From assembly GCF_007747795.1 (NCBI RefSeq), contig NZ_CP036275.1:1912001-1976000 (forward strand): DNA of 64,000 bases. Direction: 5' to 3'. The stretch comes from Maioricimonas rarisocia. Lineage in GTDB: Bacteria; Planctomycetota; Planctomycetia; Planctomycetales; Planctomycetaceae. Under the pieces are notes generated by a model. That model was not told the origin of the DNA, did not search any database, and worked only from the letters and a program-made list of their open reading frames with translations. Both the position numbers and the translations under genes were made by a program. This document shows, piece by piece, positions 9,425 through 20,400 of this stretch. Position 1 is the stretch's first letter, and each line of letters starts with the position of its first letter.

Positions 9425-11901
9425 CGACGCTCAGGTCTGCTGCGGCGTTTCTGCTGACGTGCTGCTTGTCCGTGGTTTACGGGGAGAGCTACGTCCCCGG
9501 CCAGCCGGTCGACAGGGACTTCGACAGCTTTGCCCGGGCGTTCCTGGTCGGTCACTGCGTCGACTGTCACGGTGGGACGGAGCCCGAGGCGGGGCTCTCG
9601 CTCGACGATCTGGGGCCGGTTGATCAAGTCAACGCCGCCACCTGGAAAAGCGTGTGGGCGCAGGTCGCACTTCAGGAAATGCCGCCCGAGGATATGGAGC
9701 AGCCCGGCGTCGTCGAGCGGCTGAAGTTTTCTGACTGGATCGTCAGCGAACTGACACGCGTTATGCGCGACAAGGGGGGATTTCGTGCCCACCTCGATCC
9801 GAACAAAGGCAACTTCGTCGATCACGACCTGCTGTTCGGACCGCTCCCTGATGGCATCGAGCTCGTGCCGACGTCGTCGCTGCCGCGGATCTGGCGCGTC
9901 ACTCCTCAGGAACACATCACGCGGCTGAACGAACTGATCAATCGGGAGCCGACCTTCGATCCTGACAGGCCGGGCCTGCGCACCCATGGCGACGTGGTGC
10001 CCACCAACCACGGTGGGGAGCTGAAGCTCTATTTCGGCACCGATCGGATCATCCAGTGGCAGGGAGGCACGGTTGCCTACGCCACAGCGGTCAAGAGTGT
10101 GCCCGCGGTGCTGTCGTCTGCGCGTCATCACGGGTTGGAGAATTATCCCGACTTCTACTCGGTCAACAGTGCCGAAGCGACACAGATCATGGGCATGGCC
10201 GAGGACATCATCCGCTACATGGCTGATGGTCCGCTGAGCATCGCCCAGCCGTATCAGATCACCGACGATCCCAAATCGATCGCCGACAAGATGAAGGGGG
10301 ACATCCGCGGGCTGCCGACCAGCATTGTGTACAGCACGAAAGTCGTGCGTCCGCTCACGCCGGTCTACGACCTCATGGAGGAAGAAGGCGTCACCGACGA
10401 ACGCATTCGGGCTGCGGTCGACTACCTGTTCGAGGCGCTGACGTACCGGCCGCCGAGTGACGAAGAATCCGACCGCTACCTGACGATCGTCAAACAGTCG
10501 ATCGAGACCCTCGGCAAGGAAGATGGCGCTGTGCTCGGCCTGTCGTCGATCTTTCTCGATCCCGATGCGCTCTTCCGGCCGGAATTGGCCGAGGACGGCG
10601 AGCCGGATGAGCACGGTCGCGTCATGCTGCAGGACTGGGAACTGGGCCTGGCGGTCAACCATGCACTGCGCTACATCAAACCGGATGAGGAATTGCGGCA
10701 GGCGATCATCGACGGCCGTATGCGCACCAGGGCCGACGTCCGCCGCGAAGTCGAACGGATGCTGGCCGACGACAGCATTCGCAAGCCGCGGATTCTGCAG
10801 TTCTTCCGCGATTACTTCGATTACGACCTGGGCGGCTACATCTGCAAGGACAATCGGGCTCTGGCAGAAACCGGCGTGAGTACGCGGGGGACATCGCATT
10901 ACCGGGCGATGTTCGACGCCACGGCCAGCACCGATCGTCTGATCGAACTGATCCTGGAGGATGACCAGGATGTGCTGCGGCAACTGCTGATGACTGACAA
11001 GGTTGTGGCTACGAAATCGGACAGCGTGTATTTCGGCAGGCGTCGAACGAAGGAAGAGGTCGCAGCCTCCGTGGCCGCGGAGAAGCGGCGGAAGGCCGAA
11101 GAACTGGCAGCCTGGAAGAAGGCCAATCCGGGCAAGGAGCCGCCGAAGCCGAACAGAAGAGATGCGAGGCGAAACACCGTCAACCACCAGGTTGAGGAAG
11201 TCCACCTGAATGGACCGAAGGTCTTTGCCCGCGTGAGCCGGCGCAGCTTCGGCAACGGTTCCATGAAGCCGGAGCGTACTCTCGCCACGGCGCCCGAAGG
11301 CCAGCGGCTGGGGATCCTGACCCATCCGAGCTGGCTCGTCTCACACTCCGATGCGATGGACAACCACGCGATCCTTCGCGGTCGCTGGATTCGTGAACGG
11401 CTGCTGGGCGGCGGCATTCCCGATGTGCCGATCACTGTGGACGCGATGCTGCCGGATGAACCGAAGAACACTCTTCGTGAGCGCATGCGGGTCACCCGGG
11501 AAACGTACTGCTGGACGTGTCACAAGAAGATGGATCCGCTCGGGCTGCCGTTCGAGATGTTCAACCATGCGGGGCTGTTCCGGACGACCGAGCTCGATCA
11601 GCCGGTCGACACGTCGGGTGAGATCATCGATTCCGGCGATCCCGAGCTCGACGGCGAAGTGACGGACGCGATCGATATGATTGAGAAGCTCGCGGCGAGC
11701 GAACGTGTCGAGCAGGTGTTCGTCCGTCACGCATTCCGATTCTGGATGGGCCGCAACGAAACCCTTCACGACGCTCCGGTACTTCAGGAGGCTCATCGAG
11801 CCTATCAGGAGAGTGGCGGTAGCATGAACGCATTGATCACGTCGCTGCTTACGTCCGATGCGTTTCTGTACCGCAGGAGAAGCCCGAGCCTCGTCGAGTA
11901 A
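9421..11901 (+). CDS. Cytochrome c-like DUF1592/DUF1588/DUF1585 secreted protein
   Basis: Exported 826-residue protein with a Sec signal (about 1-21). A heme-binding CVDCH is at 46-50 (PSCyt1-like), the long DUF1592-type region follows, then the DUF1588 block near 635-680 ([20 protein letters not shown]), and the C-terminal DUF1585 part. A second heme-type motif, CWTCH, lies at 697-701. A Lys/Glu/Arg-rich insert (about 540-600) interrupts the middle. Such proteins occur with DUF1552 or DUF1501 partners in Planctomycetes and are presumed to be extracytoplasmic redox proteins; the substrate is unknown. It starts inside the DUF1552 stop (ATGA). Confidence 0.87.
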   Translation: MTTLRSAAAFLLTCCLSVVYGESYVPGQPVDRDFDSFARAFLVGHCVDCHGGTEPEAGLSLDDLGPVDQVNAATWKSVWAQVALQEMPPEDMEQPGVVERLKFSDWIVSELTRVMRDKGGFRAHLDPNKGNFVDHDLLFGPLPDGIELVPTSSLPRIWRVTPQEHITRLNELINREPTFDPDRPGLRTHGDVVPTNHGGELKLYFGTDRIIQWQGGTVAYATAVKSVPAVLSSARHHGLENYPDFYSVNSAEATQIMGMAEDIIRYMADGPLSIAQPYQITDDPKSIADKMKGDIRGLPTSIVYSTKVVRPLTPVYDLMEEEGVTDERIRAAVDYLFEALTYRPPSDEESDRYLTIVKQSIETLGKEDGAVLGLSSIFLDPDALFRPELAEDGEPDEHGRVMLQDWELGLAVNHALRYIKPDEELRQAIIDGRMRTRADVRREVERMLADDSIRKPRILQFFRDYFDYDLGGYICKDNRALAETGVSTRGTSHYRAMFDATASTDRLIELILEDDQDVLRQLLMTDKVVATKSDSVYFGRRRTKEEVAASVAAEKRRKAEELAAWKKANPGKEPPKPNRRDARRNTVNHQVEEVHLNGPKVFARVSRRSFGNGSMKPERTLATAPEGQRLGILTHPSWLVSHSDAMDNHAILRGRWIRERLLGGGIPDVPITVDAMLPDEPKNTLRERMRVTRETYCWTCHKKMDPLGLPFEMFNHAGLFRTTELDQPVDTSGEIIDSGDPELDGEVTDAIDMIEKLAASERVEQVFVRHAFRFWMGRNETLHDAPVLQEAHRAYQESGGSMNALITSLLTSDAFLYRRRSPSLVE

Positions 11902-11964
11902 TCTGAGAATCGGTCGCTGCCGGACGGGCCGCTCGAGGCTGTAACCGGACTGAGGAGTTCCCGC

Positions 11965-13368
11965 ATGAACGAACTGCAGTGGAACCGTCGGCAGGCCCTC
12001 ATCGCGAGCGGACTGGGCACACTGAGCCTCGGCATGCCCGGCATGGTCATGGGGAGTGACGAGGTCGACACCTCGGGCAATGCGGTCGCCTCGGAGAAGT
12101 CCTGCATCTTTGTGCTGCTTTGTGGTGGGCCGAGCCACGTCGACACGTGGGACATGAAGCCGAACGCTCCGCTGGATTACCGCGGTCCGTACGTGCCGAT
12201 CTCCACAAAGGTGCCGGGCATGCGCATCAACGAGATGCACACGCGGCTCGCCAGGCTGACCGACCACTTCACGCTCATCAATTCAATGTCGCATCCGGGA
12301 GCGATCAGCAATCACTTCGACGCGATGCACAACCTGCTCAGCGGTCAGTCTGACCGACGCGTGCAGCAGGGCCGGCCGAACGATCAACCCTATCTGGGCT
12401 CGTTCGTGGCCAAACACAAACCGAGCACGCGCAATTTCGTCTCCAACGCGTGGCTCATCAAATGCGTGGGGCGGCCTGTTTTCTGCGCGCCCAACATCGG
12501 GATCGGCGGCTACCTGGGCTCTGCGTACGCCCCGTTGTTCGTCGGCTCGGCGACGAACCATCCGGCGATGGACGACTTCAAGCCGCCGGAGATCTACAAC
12601 TCCTACGACGAGCGCCGGTTCGAAGAACGCAAGTCGCTGCTGGGGCGTCTGGAGTCCACCAGCCTCGACCGGGATCGGCAGGTTCGGGACTGGTCGGACC
12701 TGCGAGAGAAAACGTACGACGCCCTCACGCGAGCCGAGGGGCGACAGGCGTTCGATCTGAGTCAGGAACCGGTCGCCGTGCGCGAACGGTACGGGATGCA
12801 CCCGCTCGGCCAGAACCTGCTGCTCGCGCGGCGGATGGTGGAGTCGGGCGTCCGATTCATTACCGTCAACGGCTGGACGGGACAGGCGGAGTACGACAAG
12901 AAAGGGCCACCCAGCAGCAGCTGGGACATGCACGGCGGCAACATGGGCATGGGGAACGCCTTCGGCAACGGTTCCTACGGCATGGGCTTCTGTCTGCCGC
13001 GACTGGATGAGGCACTGGCCGCCCTGCTCTCTGACCTGAGCGAGCGTGGCATGCTGGAGAACACGCTGGTTGTCGTCACCGGCGAGTTTGGGCGGACGCC
13101 GTACGTTCTCAAGCAGGACCCACCCGGTCGCCAGCACTGGCCGAAGTGCTTCTCTGCAATACTCGCCGGCGGCGGCATCGCAGGCGGGAATGTCTACGGC
13201 AAGTCCAACAAGTACGGCGAGTACCCGACCAGCAACCCCGTCCGTCCCGAGGAACTGGCCGCGACGATCTACCACGCTCTCGACATCCCCATCAACGATC
13301 CACTGGACGCCAGCGGCATTTCACGCTCGCTGACGACCGGCAAACCGATCATGGAGTTGTTCGGGTAG
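11965..13368 (+). CDS. DUF1501 family secreted protein
   Basis: 467-residue DUF1501 protein, a family with an alkaline-phosphatase/sulfatase-like fold abundant in Planctomycetes and of unknown substrate. The N-terminus (NRRQALIASGLGTLSLG) is a Tat-type signal. Family features include the CGGPSHVDTWDMKP stretch near 52-65, the HPGAISNHFDAMHNLL region, and the C-terminal TGEFGRTPY and GRQHWPKCFSAILAGGG segments. A GAGGAG ribosome-binding site precedes the ATG. It lies 63 bp after the DUF1592 gene on the same strand, so the DUF1552, DUF1592 and DUF1501 genes probably form one operon. Confidence 0.88.
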   Translation: MNELQWNRRQALIASGLGTLSLGMPGMVMGSDEVDTSGNAVASEKSCIFVLLCGGPSHVDTWDMKPNAPLDYRGPYVPISTKVPGMRINEMHTRLARLTDHFTLINSMSHPGAISNHFDAMHNLLSGQSDRRVQQGRPNDQPYLGSFVAKHKPSTRNFVSNAWLIKCVGRPVFCAPNIGIGGYLGSAYAPLFVGSATNHPAMDDFKPPEIYNSYDERRFEERKSLLGRLESTSLDRDRQVRDWSDLREKTYDALTRAEGRQAFDLSQEPVAVRERYGMHPLGQNLLLARRMVESGVRFITVNGWTGQAEYDKKGPPSSSWDMHGGNMGMGNAFGNGSYGMGFCLPRLDEALAALLSDLSERGMLENTLVVVTGEFGRTPYVLKQDPPGRQHWPKCFSAILAGGGIAGGNVYGKSNKYGEYPTSNPVRPEELAATIYHALDIPINDPLDASGISRSLTTGKPIMELFG

Positions 13369-13418
13369 TGCTTCGGCGGCTCCGGGCCATTAGGTGTGTC
13401 GCTCGGCGCGAGAGACGG

Positions 13419-14738
13419 TCACTCGGGGAGTGCTTCTCCCGGCAGGTCGACCGGTGGAACCGGGTTGTTGTAGTTCAGGCTGACGATTGCCAGCGGCTGA
13501 GTGCCGAACTGCCGCTCGAGGATGGTCCCGCGGAATGCTTCCGCCTCTCCCCGACCGGTCGATCCCTTGCCATTGCCCGCAGCCAGGAGCTGCTCGAACG
13601 CGGGAACATCGTCACCCACCCAGGCGGGGTAGAACGTTGCCGTGATGGTGCCGATCTGCTGCGGACGGCCGAGCGTGGCGGCGACACCCTGCTGATCGGG
13701 AGTGACGATGAACGTGTCGACCTGCTGGCTGTTGATGAACCACCCCTTGATGAAGCCGCTGGTGCCGGCCGCGATGATCCACTTGCCGTTCTCGCGAAAC
13801 GCCGGGTTCTCGGCGAACTCGAGCGTGTTGATGCCGTCGATGAGCAGTTCCACGCCAACGTCGAACGTCGAATTGTTGATCACGTGGACGCCGTACTGGT
13901 TCCCCTCGGCCAGCGGGACGAAGGCCCTGCCCTCCCCGTCTTTCTCGACATTCATCGGCACGAACGACTCGCCCGGCGTTGTGGCCGCCCGAATCTCGAC
14001 GTGGAACGGACTGGAGTCGCTGGCGGCAACAGTGGAGGGGGAAACGACATGGAATGACGGTTCGGCGAGCGCCTGCTTCAGCTCCTCGTCCCGGGCATCG
14101 CGGGCCTTCGCCTTTTCGGGGAGCGTGGGCGTCGCGCCGTCCTCGACCGGGGCCGTGACCGGTGTGGTTGTCGTCTCCTGCACGGCGGTCTGCAGATCGG
14201 TGGTCGTGCCTGCGAGGACAGCGATGTCGGCGGTTTTCGTGATGGGGACGCCCGATTTGATCTGGCCGGCGTCGCTGTCGGCAGGAGCATCCGGCGGCGC
14301 GTTGGTCGCATTCAGCAGTTCGCGATTTCTGGCGGTCTCCTGGTGGAACCGCCTGCTGAACGAGCTGAGTTCGACGCCGCTACTGTCCACCAGCATGACG
14401 GTGAGGGCCACATAAGGAAAATTTCCGGAAGGATCGATCGCGAACCGGCCCCGCAATTCCCAGTCAGCCGTGAGTTCATCGACGATCTCGATGCCGGCCT
14501 CCTTCAGGCTGGCGGCCAGTTTCGTTTCGATGAGGCGACCGGTTCCGGTCTTCGGCCCGCTGATCGTGCCGACCGCAATGGCGTTCTCGCCTTTGTCATC
14601 CAGGTATCGCTTGACGTTCTGCGTGACGGTATTGACCGCCTCGTCAAGGGAGCTGCCGAATGCGGAGGGGGTGTCGAACCCGCCGAGCAGCAGGAGTGCC
14701 GGCAGCAACGTCAACGAGCGGAACAGGTTGCGTGACAT
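13419..14738 (-). CDS. Secreted protein of unknown function, possibly CsgG/TolB-like N-terminal domain
   Basis: Not confidently recognised. 439 residues with a Sec signal (about 1-29). Residues 35-130 (AIAVGTISGPKTGTGRLIE, then an A-S-L-K-E-A-G-I-E-I-V-D segment) resemble the alpha/beta region of proteins that compute a TolB/CsgG-like domain from a named parameter set, followed by a low-complexity Thr/Pro/Ala linker (about 160-230). The C-terminal 190 residues form a beta-rich domain with GINTLEFAENPAFRENGKW and GFIKGWFINSQQVDTFIV, probably extracytoplasmic. It converges on the DUF1501 gene with a 50-bp gap. Confidence 0.6.
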   Translation of the reverse strand: MSRNLFRSLTLLPALLLLGGFDTPSAFGSSLDEAVNTVTQNVKRYLDDKGENAIAVGTISGPKTGTGRLIETKLAASLKEAGIEIVDELTADWELRGRFAIDPSGNFPYVALTVMLVDSSGVELSSFSRRFHQETARNRELLNATNAPPDAPADSDAGQIKSGVPITKTADIAVLAGTTTDLQTAVQETTTTPVTAPVEDGATPTLPEKAKARDARDEELKQALAEPSFHVVSPSTVAASDSSPFHVEIRAATTPGESFVPMNVEKDGEGRAFVPLAEGNQYGVHVINNSTFDVGVELLIDGINTLEFAENPAFRENGKWIIAAGTSGFIKGWFINSQQVDTFIVTPDQQGVAATLGRPQQIGTITATFYPAWVGDDVPAFEQLLAAGNGKGSTGRGEAEAFRGTILERQFGTQPLAIVSLNYNNPVPPVDLPGEALPE

Positions 14739-14928
14739 CTATGGGGTCCTTCGGGGTGGGGGGCTGTTACCGCCGTGCTCCGGACCGGGCGAGCGGGGGT
14801 CTGCAGGACTTCGAGAATCGCACGCCGGGCGTGAGTGGTCAACATCCTCTGGCACCGTCACAGGGGAAATCGCCATCGGTGACCGGCGTGGACAGGAAAT
14901 GTTCCGGATTGAGGAATGTGTTGGGGAA

Positions 14929-14959
14929 AGGAATCAGGAGTCAGGAAATAGGAGTCAGG
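14929..14959 (+). repeat. Purine-rich short repeat (AGGAGTCAGG type)
   Basis: Within the 278-bp gap between two minus-strand genes, three imperfect copies of an AGGA(A/G)TCAGG unit follow each other, joined by GAAAT. The same AATCAGGAG motif recurs at 35941-35976. The remainder of the gap shows nothing recognisable. Confidence 0.5.
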
Positions 14960-15016
14960 AGGTGGGAATGCCGGGACGGGTGGTGGGCCCGTCCCGCGGT
15001 CACTCGTTGCCGGCGG

Positions 15017-17332
15017 TCAGTCACCGCTGTTGAGGAGATTCTTCTGCTTCTTGGTTGTGGGGGAGGCTGGAGCAGGAGTTGAAGGCGGAGGTGGCTGGTC
15101 GTCGGGAGCGGCCCGGACTGTTTCGTCCGGCGGGCCTTCACGCAGTCGATGCAGTTCCGCAAGAGCGATTCCGTACTCGAAAAAAGTGTTCGGGCCGTGC
15201 TCGATCACCCACTGGAACTCGCGGATCGCCTCATCCCGTCGACCGGCAGCCAGATGGGCCAGACCGATATTACAGCGGGCCTCCGTTTCCTGGTCGTTGT
15301 CCTTTGCCGCTTCGAGCAGTCCAGCAGCGTCGATAGTGCCACGGAGAAAAGCGATGACGGGAGCGGGCCATTCGTCGTTCAGGCGTCCGTCGGCCTGTTC
15401 GAGCAGACGTTCGGCCCGGTCCAGTTCGTTCATCATGCGAGCGGCCAGACTCCCGGTGATGACAGCATAAGGAGTTCGGCCGCCGTTCCAGTCTTCCAGC
15501 GTGAGCACCTTGTCGAAGTCGTCGAGTGCATTCGGCTGGCGAAGATGGAATCGAGCAAGTCCACGCTTGTAGTGCACGTCGACATTGTCGGGATCGATTG
15601 TGAGGGCCCGATCGTAGTCGTCGACTGCCCGCGCCATGTCCCCCTTGCGACGATAGCTGTCCCCGCGATTGCCGTGGGCCCGCAGGTGCTGGGGATCGAG
15701 TCGTATCGCCTCACTGTAGTCTGCGATTGCCCGATCCAAGTCCAGTTGTCGAAACCGGGTATAGCCGCGATTGTTGTACGCCAACGCGTAACTCGGATCG
15801 AGGCGGATTGCCTCGTCGTAGTCGGCGATGGCGCGGTCGTATTCTTCCTTTTCGTCCCACGCGAGGGCGCGAGCATTGAGGAATGCGGCAGATGTGGGAT
15901 CGATGGCAATGGCACGGTTGTAGTCTTCGAGGGCCCTGTCGTACTCCTGTTTGCGATACCATGCCAGGCCTCGCGTCGCATATGCATGAGCATTTCTTCT
16001 GTCGAGGCGGATTGCCTCGTCGTAGTCGGCGATCGCGCGATCGTATTCGCCCTTTTGACGCCATGCGTCGCCGCGGTTCCGGTAGGCGGAAGCGTACTTC
16101 GGATCGAGGCGGATCGCCTCGTCGCAGTCGGCAATGGCGCGGTCGTACTCTTCTTCCCTGCGCCATGCGCGGCTGCGGGCGTTGAAAATCCAAGCCTCGG
16201 TGGAGTCAATGGCGAGCGCCTGATCGTAATCTTCCATCGCCCTGGTGTACTCGTGCTTGCCATACCAGGCCAGACCGCGCGACGCGTAGCAACTGGCATC
16301 GTTTTCGTCGAGTTGGAGGGCCACATCATAGTCGGCGATGGCCAGATCGTATTCGCCCTTCCGACGCAAGGAGTTGCCGCGGTTCTCGTAGGCCCAGGTG
16401 TACTGTGGATCGATTCGAATGGCCTGGCCGTAGTCGGCAATGGCGCGGTCGTAATCCCCTGTCGCGTACCAGGCATTGCCGCGGTTGTTGAAAATCCAGG
16501 CCTCCGTGGAGTCAATGGCGAGCGCCCGATCATAATCTTCCATTGCTCTGGTGTACTCTTGCTTGCCATACCAGGCCAGACCGCGCGACGCGTAGGCATC
16601 AGCGTCTTTCTTGTCGAGGCGGATCGCCTCGTCGCAGTCGGCGATCGCGCGATCGTAATCTCCCTTTTGACGCCATGCGTCGCCGCGGTTTCGGTAGGCG
16701 GAAGCGTACTCCGGATCGAGGCGGATCGCCTCGTCACAGTCGGCGATGGCCCGGTCGTACTCCTCTTTGGAACGCCACGCAACGCTGTGATTGCTGTACG
16801 TCATTGCCTTCTTTTGGCGGTCCCGTTCGAGGCGAATCGACTCGTCGTAGTCGGCGATCGCCCGATCGTATTCCTTCTTGTCGAGCCAGACGTTACCACG
16901 ATTATTGCGGAAAACACCACTGTCGGCGTCGAGGCGGATCGCTTCGTTGTAATCGGCCAGGGCGATGTCCAGTTCGCCCAGATGCTGCCAGACGTCGGCG
17001 CGGCCGCTGTAGAGATTGGCGTCTTTCGGGCTGGCACGGATCAGTGCCGTCAGTCGGTCAATGGCTCGACGGTCGAGTGGGATGACCTTTGATTGTTCCA
17101 GCCAGCCCGGTTTTCCGTTGCTGAGCCAGAGCCACTGACCTTTGACGTCTTCAACTGTGAGGACGAGTCCCGGCCAGACTTCGTCGACGACTTCCTGCCC
17201 GCTCACTCTCAGTGTGCCGTCGACAATGGCGACGACCTCGTCTCCCGGGGCGTACTCCTGCGCCCGGGCAGCGGCGGTGAGTGAGAGCATGGCAAGTGCG
17301 GCAAGTGCTGAAGCGGCAGGAGGTCTGTTCAT
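15017..17332 (-). CDS. Secreted SH3-like / TPR-repeat protein
   Basis: 771 residues from the ATG at 17332 (MNRPPAASALAAL), which begins a Sec signal ending near AARAQ; the frame is open to 17413. Residues about 25-75 look like a bacterial SH3 domain (GDEVVAIVDGTLRV, then a W-L-W-L-S-N-G-K-P-G-W-L run). About 15 TPR units of 34 residues follow, many with the consensus YDRAIADYDEAIRLDP, then a degenerate C-terminal section rich in Pro and Lys. TPRs bind proteins; the partner is unknown. It follows the WD40 kinase by 105 bp on the same strand and probably belongs to the ECF sigma/kinase operon. Several TPR units are nearly identical at the DNA level. Confidence 0.87.
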   Translation of the reverse strand: MNRPPAASALAALAMLSLTAAARAQEYAPGDEVVAIVDGTLRVSGQEVVDEVWPGLVLTVEDVKGQWLWLSNGKPGWLEQSKVIPLDRRAIDRLTALIRASPKDANLYSGRADVWQHLGELDIALADYNEAIRLDADSGVFRNNRGNVWLDKKEYDRAIADYDESIRLERDRQKKAMTYSNHSVAWRSKEEYDRAIADCDEAIRLDPEYASAYRNRGDAWRQKGDYDRAIADCDEAIRLDKKDADAYASRGLAWYGKQEYTRAMEDYDRALAIDSTEAWIFNNRGNAWYATGDYDRAIADYGQAIRIDPQYTWAYENRGNSLRRKGEYDLAIADYDVALQLDENDASCYASRGLAWYGKHEYTRAMEDYDQALAIDSTEAWIFNARSRAWRREEEYDRAIADCDEAIRLDPKYASAYRNRGDAWRQKGEYDRAIADYDEAIRLDRRNAHAYATRGLAWYRKQEYDRALEDYNRAIAIDPTSAAFLNARALAWDEKEEYDRAIADYDEAIRLDPSYALAYNNRGYTRFRQLDLDRAIADYSEAIRLDPQHLRAHGNRGDSYRRKGDMARAVDDYDRALTIDPDNVDVHYKRGLARFHLRQPNALDDFDKVLTLEDWNGGRTPYAVITGSLAARMMNELDRAERLLEQADGRLNDEWPAPVIAFLRGTIDAAGLLEAAKDNDQETEARCNIGLAHLAAGRRDEAIREFQWVIEHGPNTFFEYGIALAELHRLREGPPDETVRAAPDDQPPPPSTPAPASPTTKKQKNLLNSGD
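16028..16750 (-). repeat. Recently duplicated TPR-coding DNA blocks (102-bp periodicity)
   Basis: Within the TPR gene, the block starting at 16181 recurs at 16487 (offset 306 = 3 x 102) and the block starting at 16028 recurs at 16640 (offset 612 = 6 x 102), each nearly identical over about 100 bases or more. The offsets are exact multiples of one 34-residue TPR unit, so the array grew by in-frame multi-unit duplication. Confidence 0.85.
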
Positions 17333-17437
17333 GGCAGGATCGTGTTGGCTTCGTCGCTTGTGAAGGGGATCGCCGGGGAGCGTCCGGTTCTCGGGTCCGT
17401 CCGACAAAGGCACTTCCGTGCGGTTTCAGACTGATGC

Positions 17438-20400
17438 TCAATCTGGGGCCGTTGGCTGGTGAGGGAGTCTGCGGGGTTGAACCGCTCCCGGGCCGATGCG
17501 CCATATGAGAACCCGGGCGTGCGGTGGGCTGCACGTTTCGATCGCCAAAGCGCGGTTGTCGGGCGCAAAACGGATGCGTCCGATCTGTTCGGTCGGCGGG
17601 CGCAGCAGCGTGAACAGTTCGCGGCCGGTCTCGACGTGCCAGAGCGTCAGACCAGCGGCGGATGCGACTGCGACGGTCCGCCCCTCGGACGAAAGGGCGA
17701 CGTTGCATTCACCTGCATTGGCAACGAAGACGCGATGCAGTTGCCAGTTCGTCGTGTTCCAGACGTGCACGGTGCCGTTGAACGTACCTGCGGCACACCA
17801 GGCTCCGTCCGAAGAGAACGTCGGCCCGCCCCCGTCGAACGGCGGAAAGAGTTCTTCCTCGGGGCGATCCCTCCGATAGAACCGCACGGCGCCCGGAGAT
17901 GATTCGGTGATATGCTGGCCGTCCGGACTGATCTCTCCGCAGGAGCGCGGATCAGAGAACGGCGACGGTGTGGGAAGAACGTCCCCCGTGAGCGGATTCA
18001 GCCAGATCGATCCGCATTGATAATCGACGTATGGGTCAGCCGTCAGCAGCGTCGCGTCGGGAGCCAGTCCGATCGAAGCGACTCGGAACGCCGTGCCGCC
18101 GTTGAGATCCGCGGTCGCCCAGCGATCAATCGTCTGCCCGGTCCGCGAGTCCCACATCCAGAGATCTCCGTCGAACGAGCCGGCGGCGATGCGGCGGGCG
18201 GGCCGGGCCACAGCGACGGCGACGGAGCGTTCTCCCTGTGGAAGCGGTCTGGGACGGTAGGCACCGTTGAGCCATTCGTGAAGGACCACGCGATCGCTGG
18301 CGGTCACCAGTCGTTCGCCGCTCTCGATGAACTCGAGCTCACATTCGGTCGTCGGTTGGGGCAGCTTGAGGGCGTGGGGAAGCTGGGCGGCACGGTCTGC
18401 GGCAGTCCAGCGGGTGACGCGTCCGTCCTGTCCTGTGGCGTAGATCAGTTCACTCTTCTTCGCCGGGATCGCACACCAGAGTGGAGCGTCGTGGCGAAGG
18501 ATCTGGCTGGCGCGAAGCGTTTGCGGAATGTGCTGGATGTCGCGTGGCAGCGGCCAGATCCGGACGGAACCATCCCGACTGGAACTGACCAGCGTGCGAC
18601 TGTCGGGGCGGAACATCACCAGCGAGACCTTGGTTCGGTGCCCCACGAGTGTCGCGGTCGGCGATGTGCCGTCGGCCTGTGTCTCCCAGACGTAGACGTT
18701 GCCGTCATCGCCAGCGCCGGCGACCAGCCGCCCGTCCGGTGCGAGCGATGCTCCCCAGAGAGGCACCGGATGATGAGCGGCAAAAATGGTCTCCCCCGTG
18801 CCGGCATCGGTGATGCAGATGCGGTTGTCGTCCGAGGCGGTGACGATCCTGCGGCCGTCGGCCGAGTACTCCAGCCAGTGGATGCGCCGGGAGTGGGGCG
18901 CCAGCGTTCTGTTTCGCTGCCAGGTGGACGTGTCGAAGATGTCGACGGCGTCGCGACCGCGCGTGGGATCGGGGTCGTCCAGAAGAGGTTGGCGAAGTGC
19001 GATCGCCAGCTCGGAACCGTCCGGTGAAAACATCACGGCAGAGACCGGTGAGCCGACGTCGAGGGACTGGACCAGCTCCCACGTTGACGCATCCCAGATC
19101 TTGGCGGTCCGGTCGTCGCTGCCGGTGACAAAACGCCCGCCGTCCGGAGAGAAGCTGATCCAGTTGACGTCGCTGGCGTGAGGCTGGAAGTGCCCGCGTG
19201 GTTCTCCGGTCCGGGCATCCCAGATCCGCACGCCGTCCTCTCCGGCAGAGACGAGGATCGATTCGTCGGGGGAGAGGCAGCAGGCGTAGGCGGGTCCCTC
19301 GTGCCAGCCGAACGGTTCGACGACCTGCTCGAGCTGATGCTGCAGCAGGTACCATTCGAATCCGCGCACGTCTTCCTCACCGGGAGCAGGCCGGCACTGA
19401 TCGAGGAGTTCGCGGACGCGGGCGCAGTCGCAGAGTTCCCAGGCCTGCGCGGCGAGGTTGATGTGAGAAACGTAACGATGCAGCTGCATAACGCGCGCAC
19501 CGGCGGCGGCACGCTGCTGTTCGTGCTGGCGCTGCTGCGTTTCTTCGAGCCGCAACAGCCGCTCTTCGCTGAGCTGCTGGCGTTCGTGCAGAACCAGCGC
19601 CGTGGCGACGGCCGTACCGATGATGCCGAACAGAAGCACGATGGCGACCGCGGCAACCAGTCGCCGGTGCCTGCGGGTCCATTTGCCGATCTGCTGCCAG
19701 ACGGTCGCGGGCCGGGCCCGAATGGGACGATCGTCGAGGAACCGCTGCAGGTCGTCGGCGAACTCGGTGGCGTGCTGGTAGCGTCCTTCGGGGGAACGGT
19801 CGATGGCCTTGAGGATGATCGTTTCGAGTTCGCGGGGAATCTCGGGAGCGAGGCGGCGCGGTTTGGGGGGATCTTCCCGCAGAACGCGTTGCAGCAGCTC
19901 AACCCGTTCCTCGTGAGGATAAGCGGGCCGAAGCGTGAGCAGTTCGTAGAGTGTGATGCCGAGTGAGTAGATGTCGCTTCGATGGTCGACCCCCGTGCGG
20001 AGGCCGCTGGCCTGTTCGGGGCTCATGTACCGCAGTGTGCCGACGAGATCGCCGGTGCCGGTCATCCGCGGGTCGGCCTCGATCTGTGCCAGTCCGAAGT
20101 CGGTGACCCAGACTTTCCCCTGCGTGTCGAGCAGCAGGTTGGAGGGTTTGATGTCGCGGTGAACGACTCCGTGCTCGTGTGCGTAGGCGAGTGCATCGGC
20201 CACCTGACGGCCCATCTCAGCGACCCGCCGGAAGCGGCAGCGGTCGGGGCGTGCCGGTTCGGTCGGGGCCGCATTCATCCGCAGCGTTGAAGGAGCAGCC
20301 GGGCTGCCGGGTGAGTGCGATTCCTCTTTGCTGGTCGAGTTACTGTTCCAGTCGGCGAGGACGACGGCCAGATTGCGGCCTTCGATGAAACGCATGGCGT

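Noticed and set aside
9175-11325. 716-codon minus-strand frame opposite the DUF1592 gene
   Set aside because: Antisense to a well-supported gene; composition is Arg/His/Val-rich, typical of shadows in GC-rich DNA.
16028-16750. CRISPR array
   Set aside because: Regular repeats here are 102-bp TPR coding units without spacers; no CRISPR repeats or cas genes are present in the window.
15149-17092. 647-codon plus-strand frame opposite the TPR gene
   Set aside because: Repetitive only because the TPR gene on the other strand is; no independent features.
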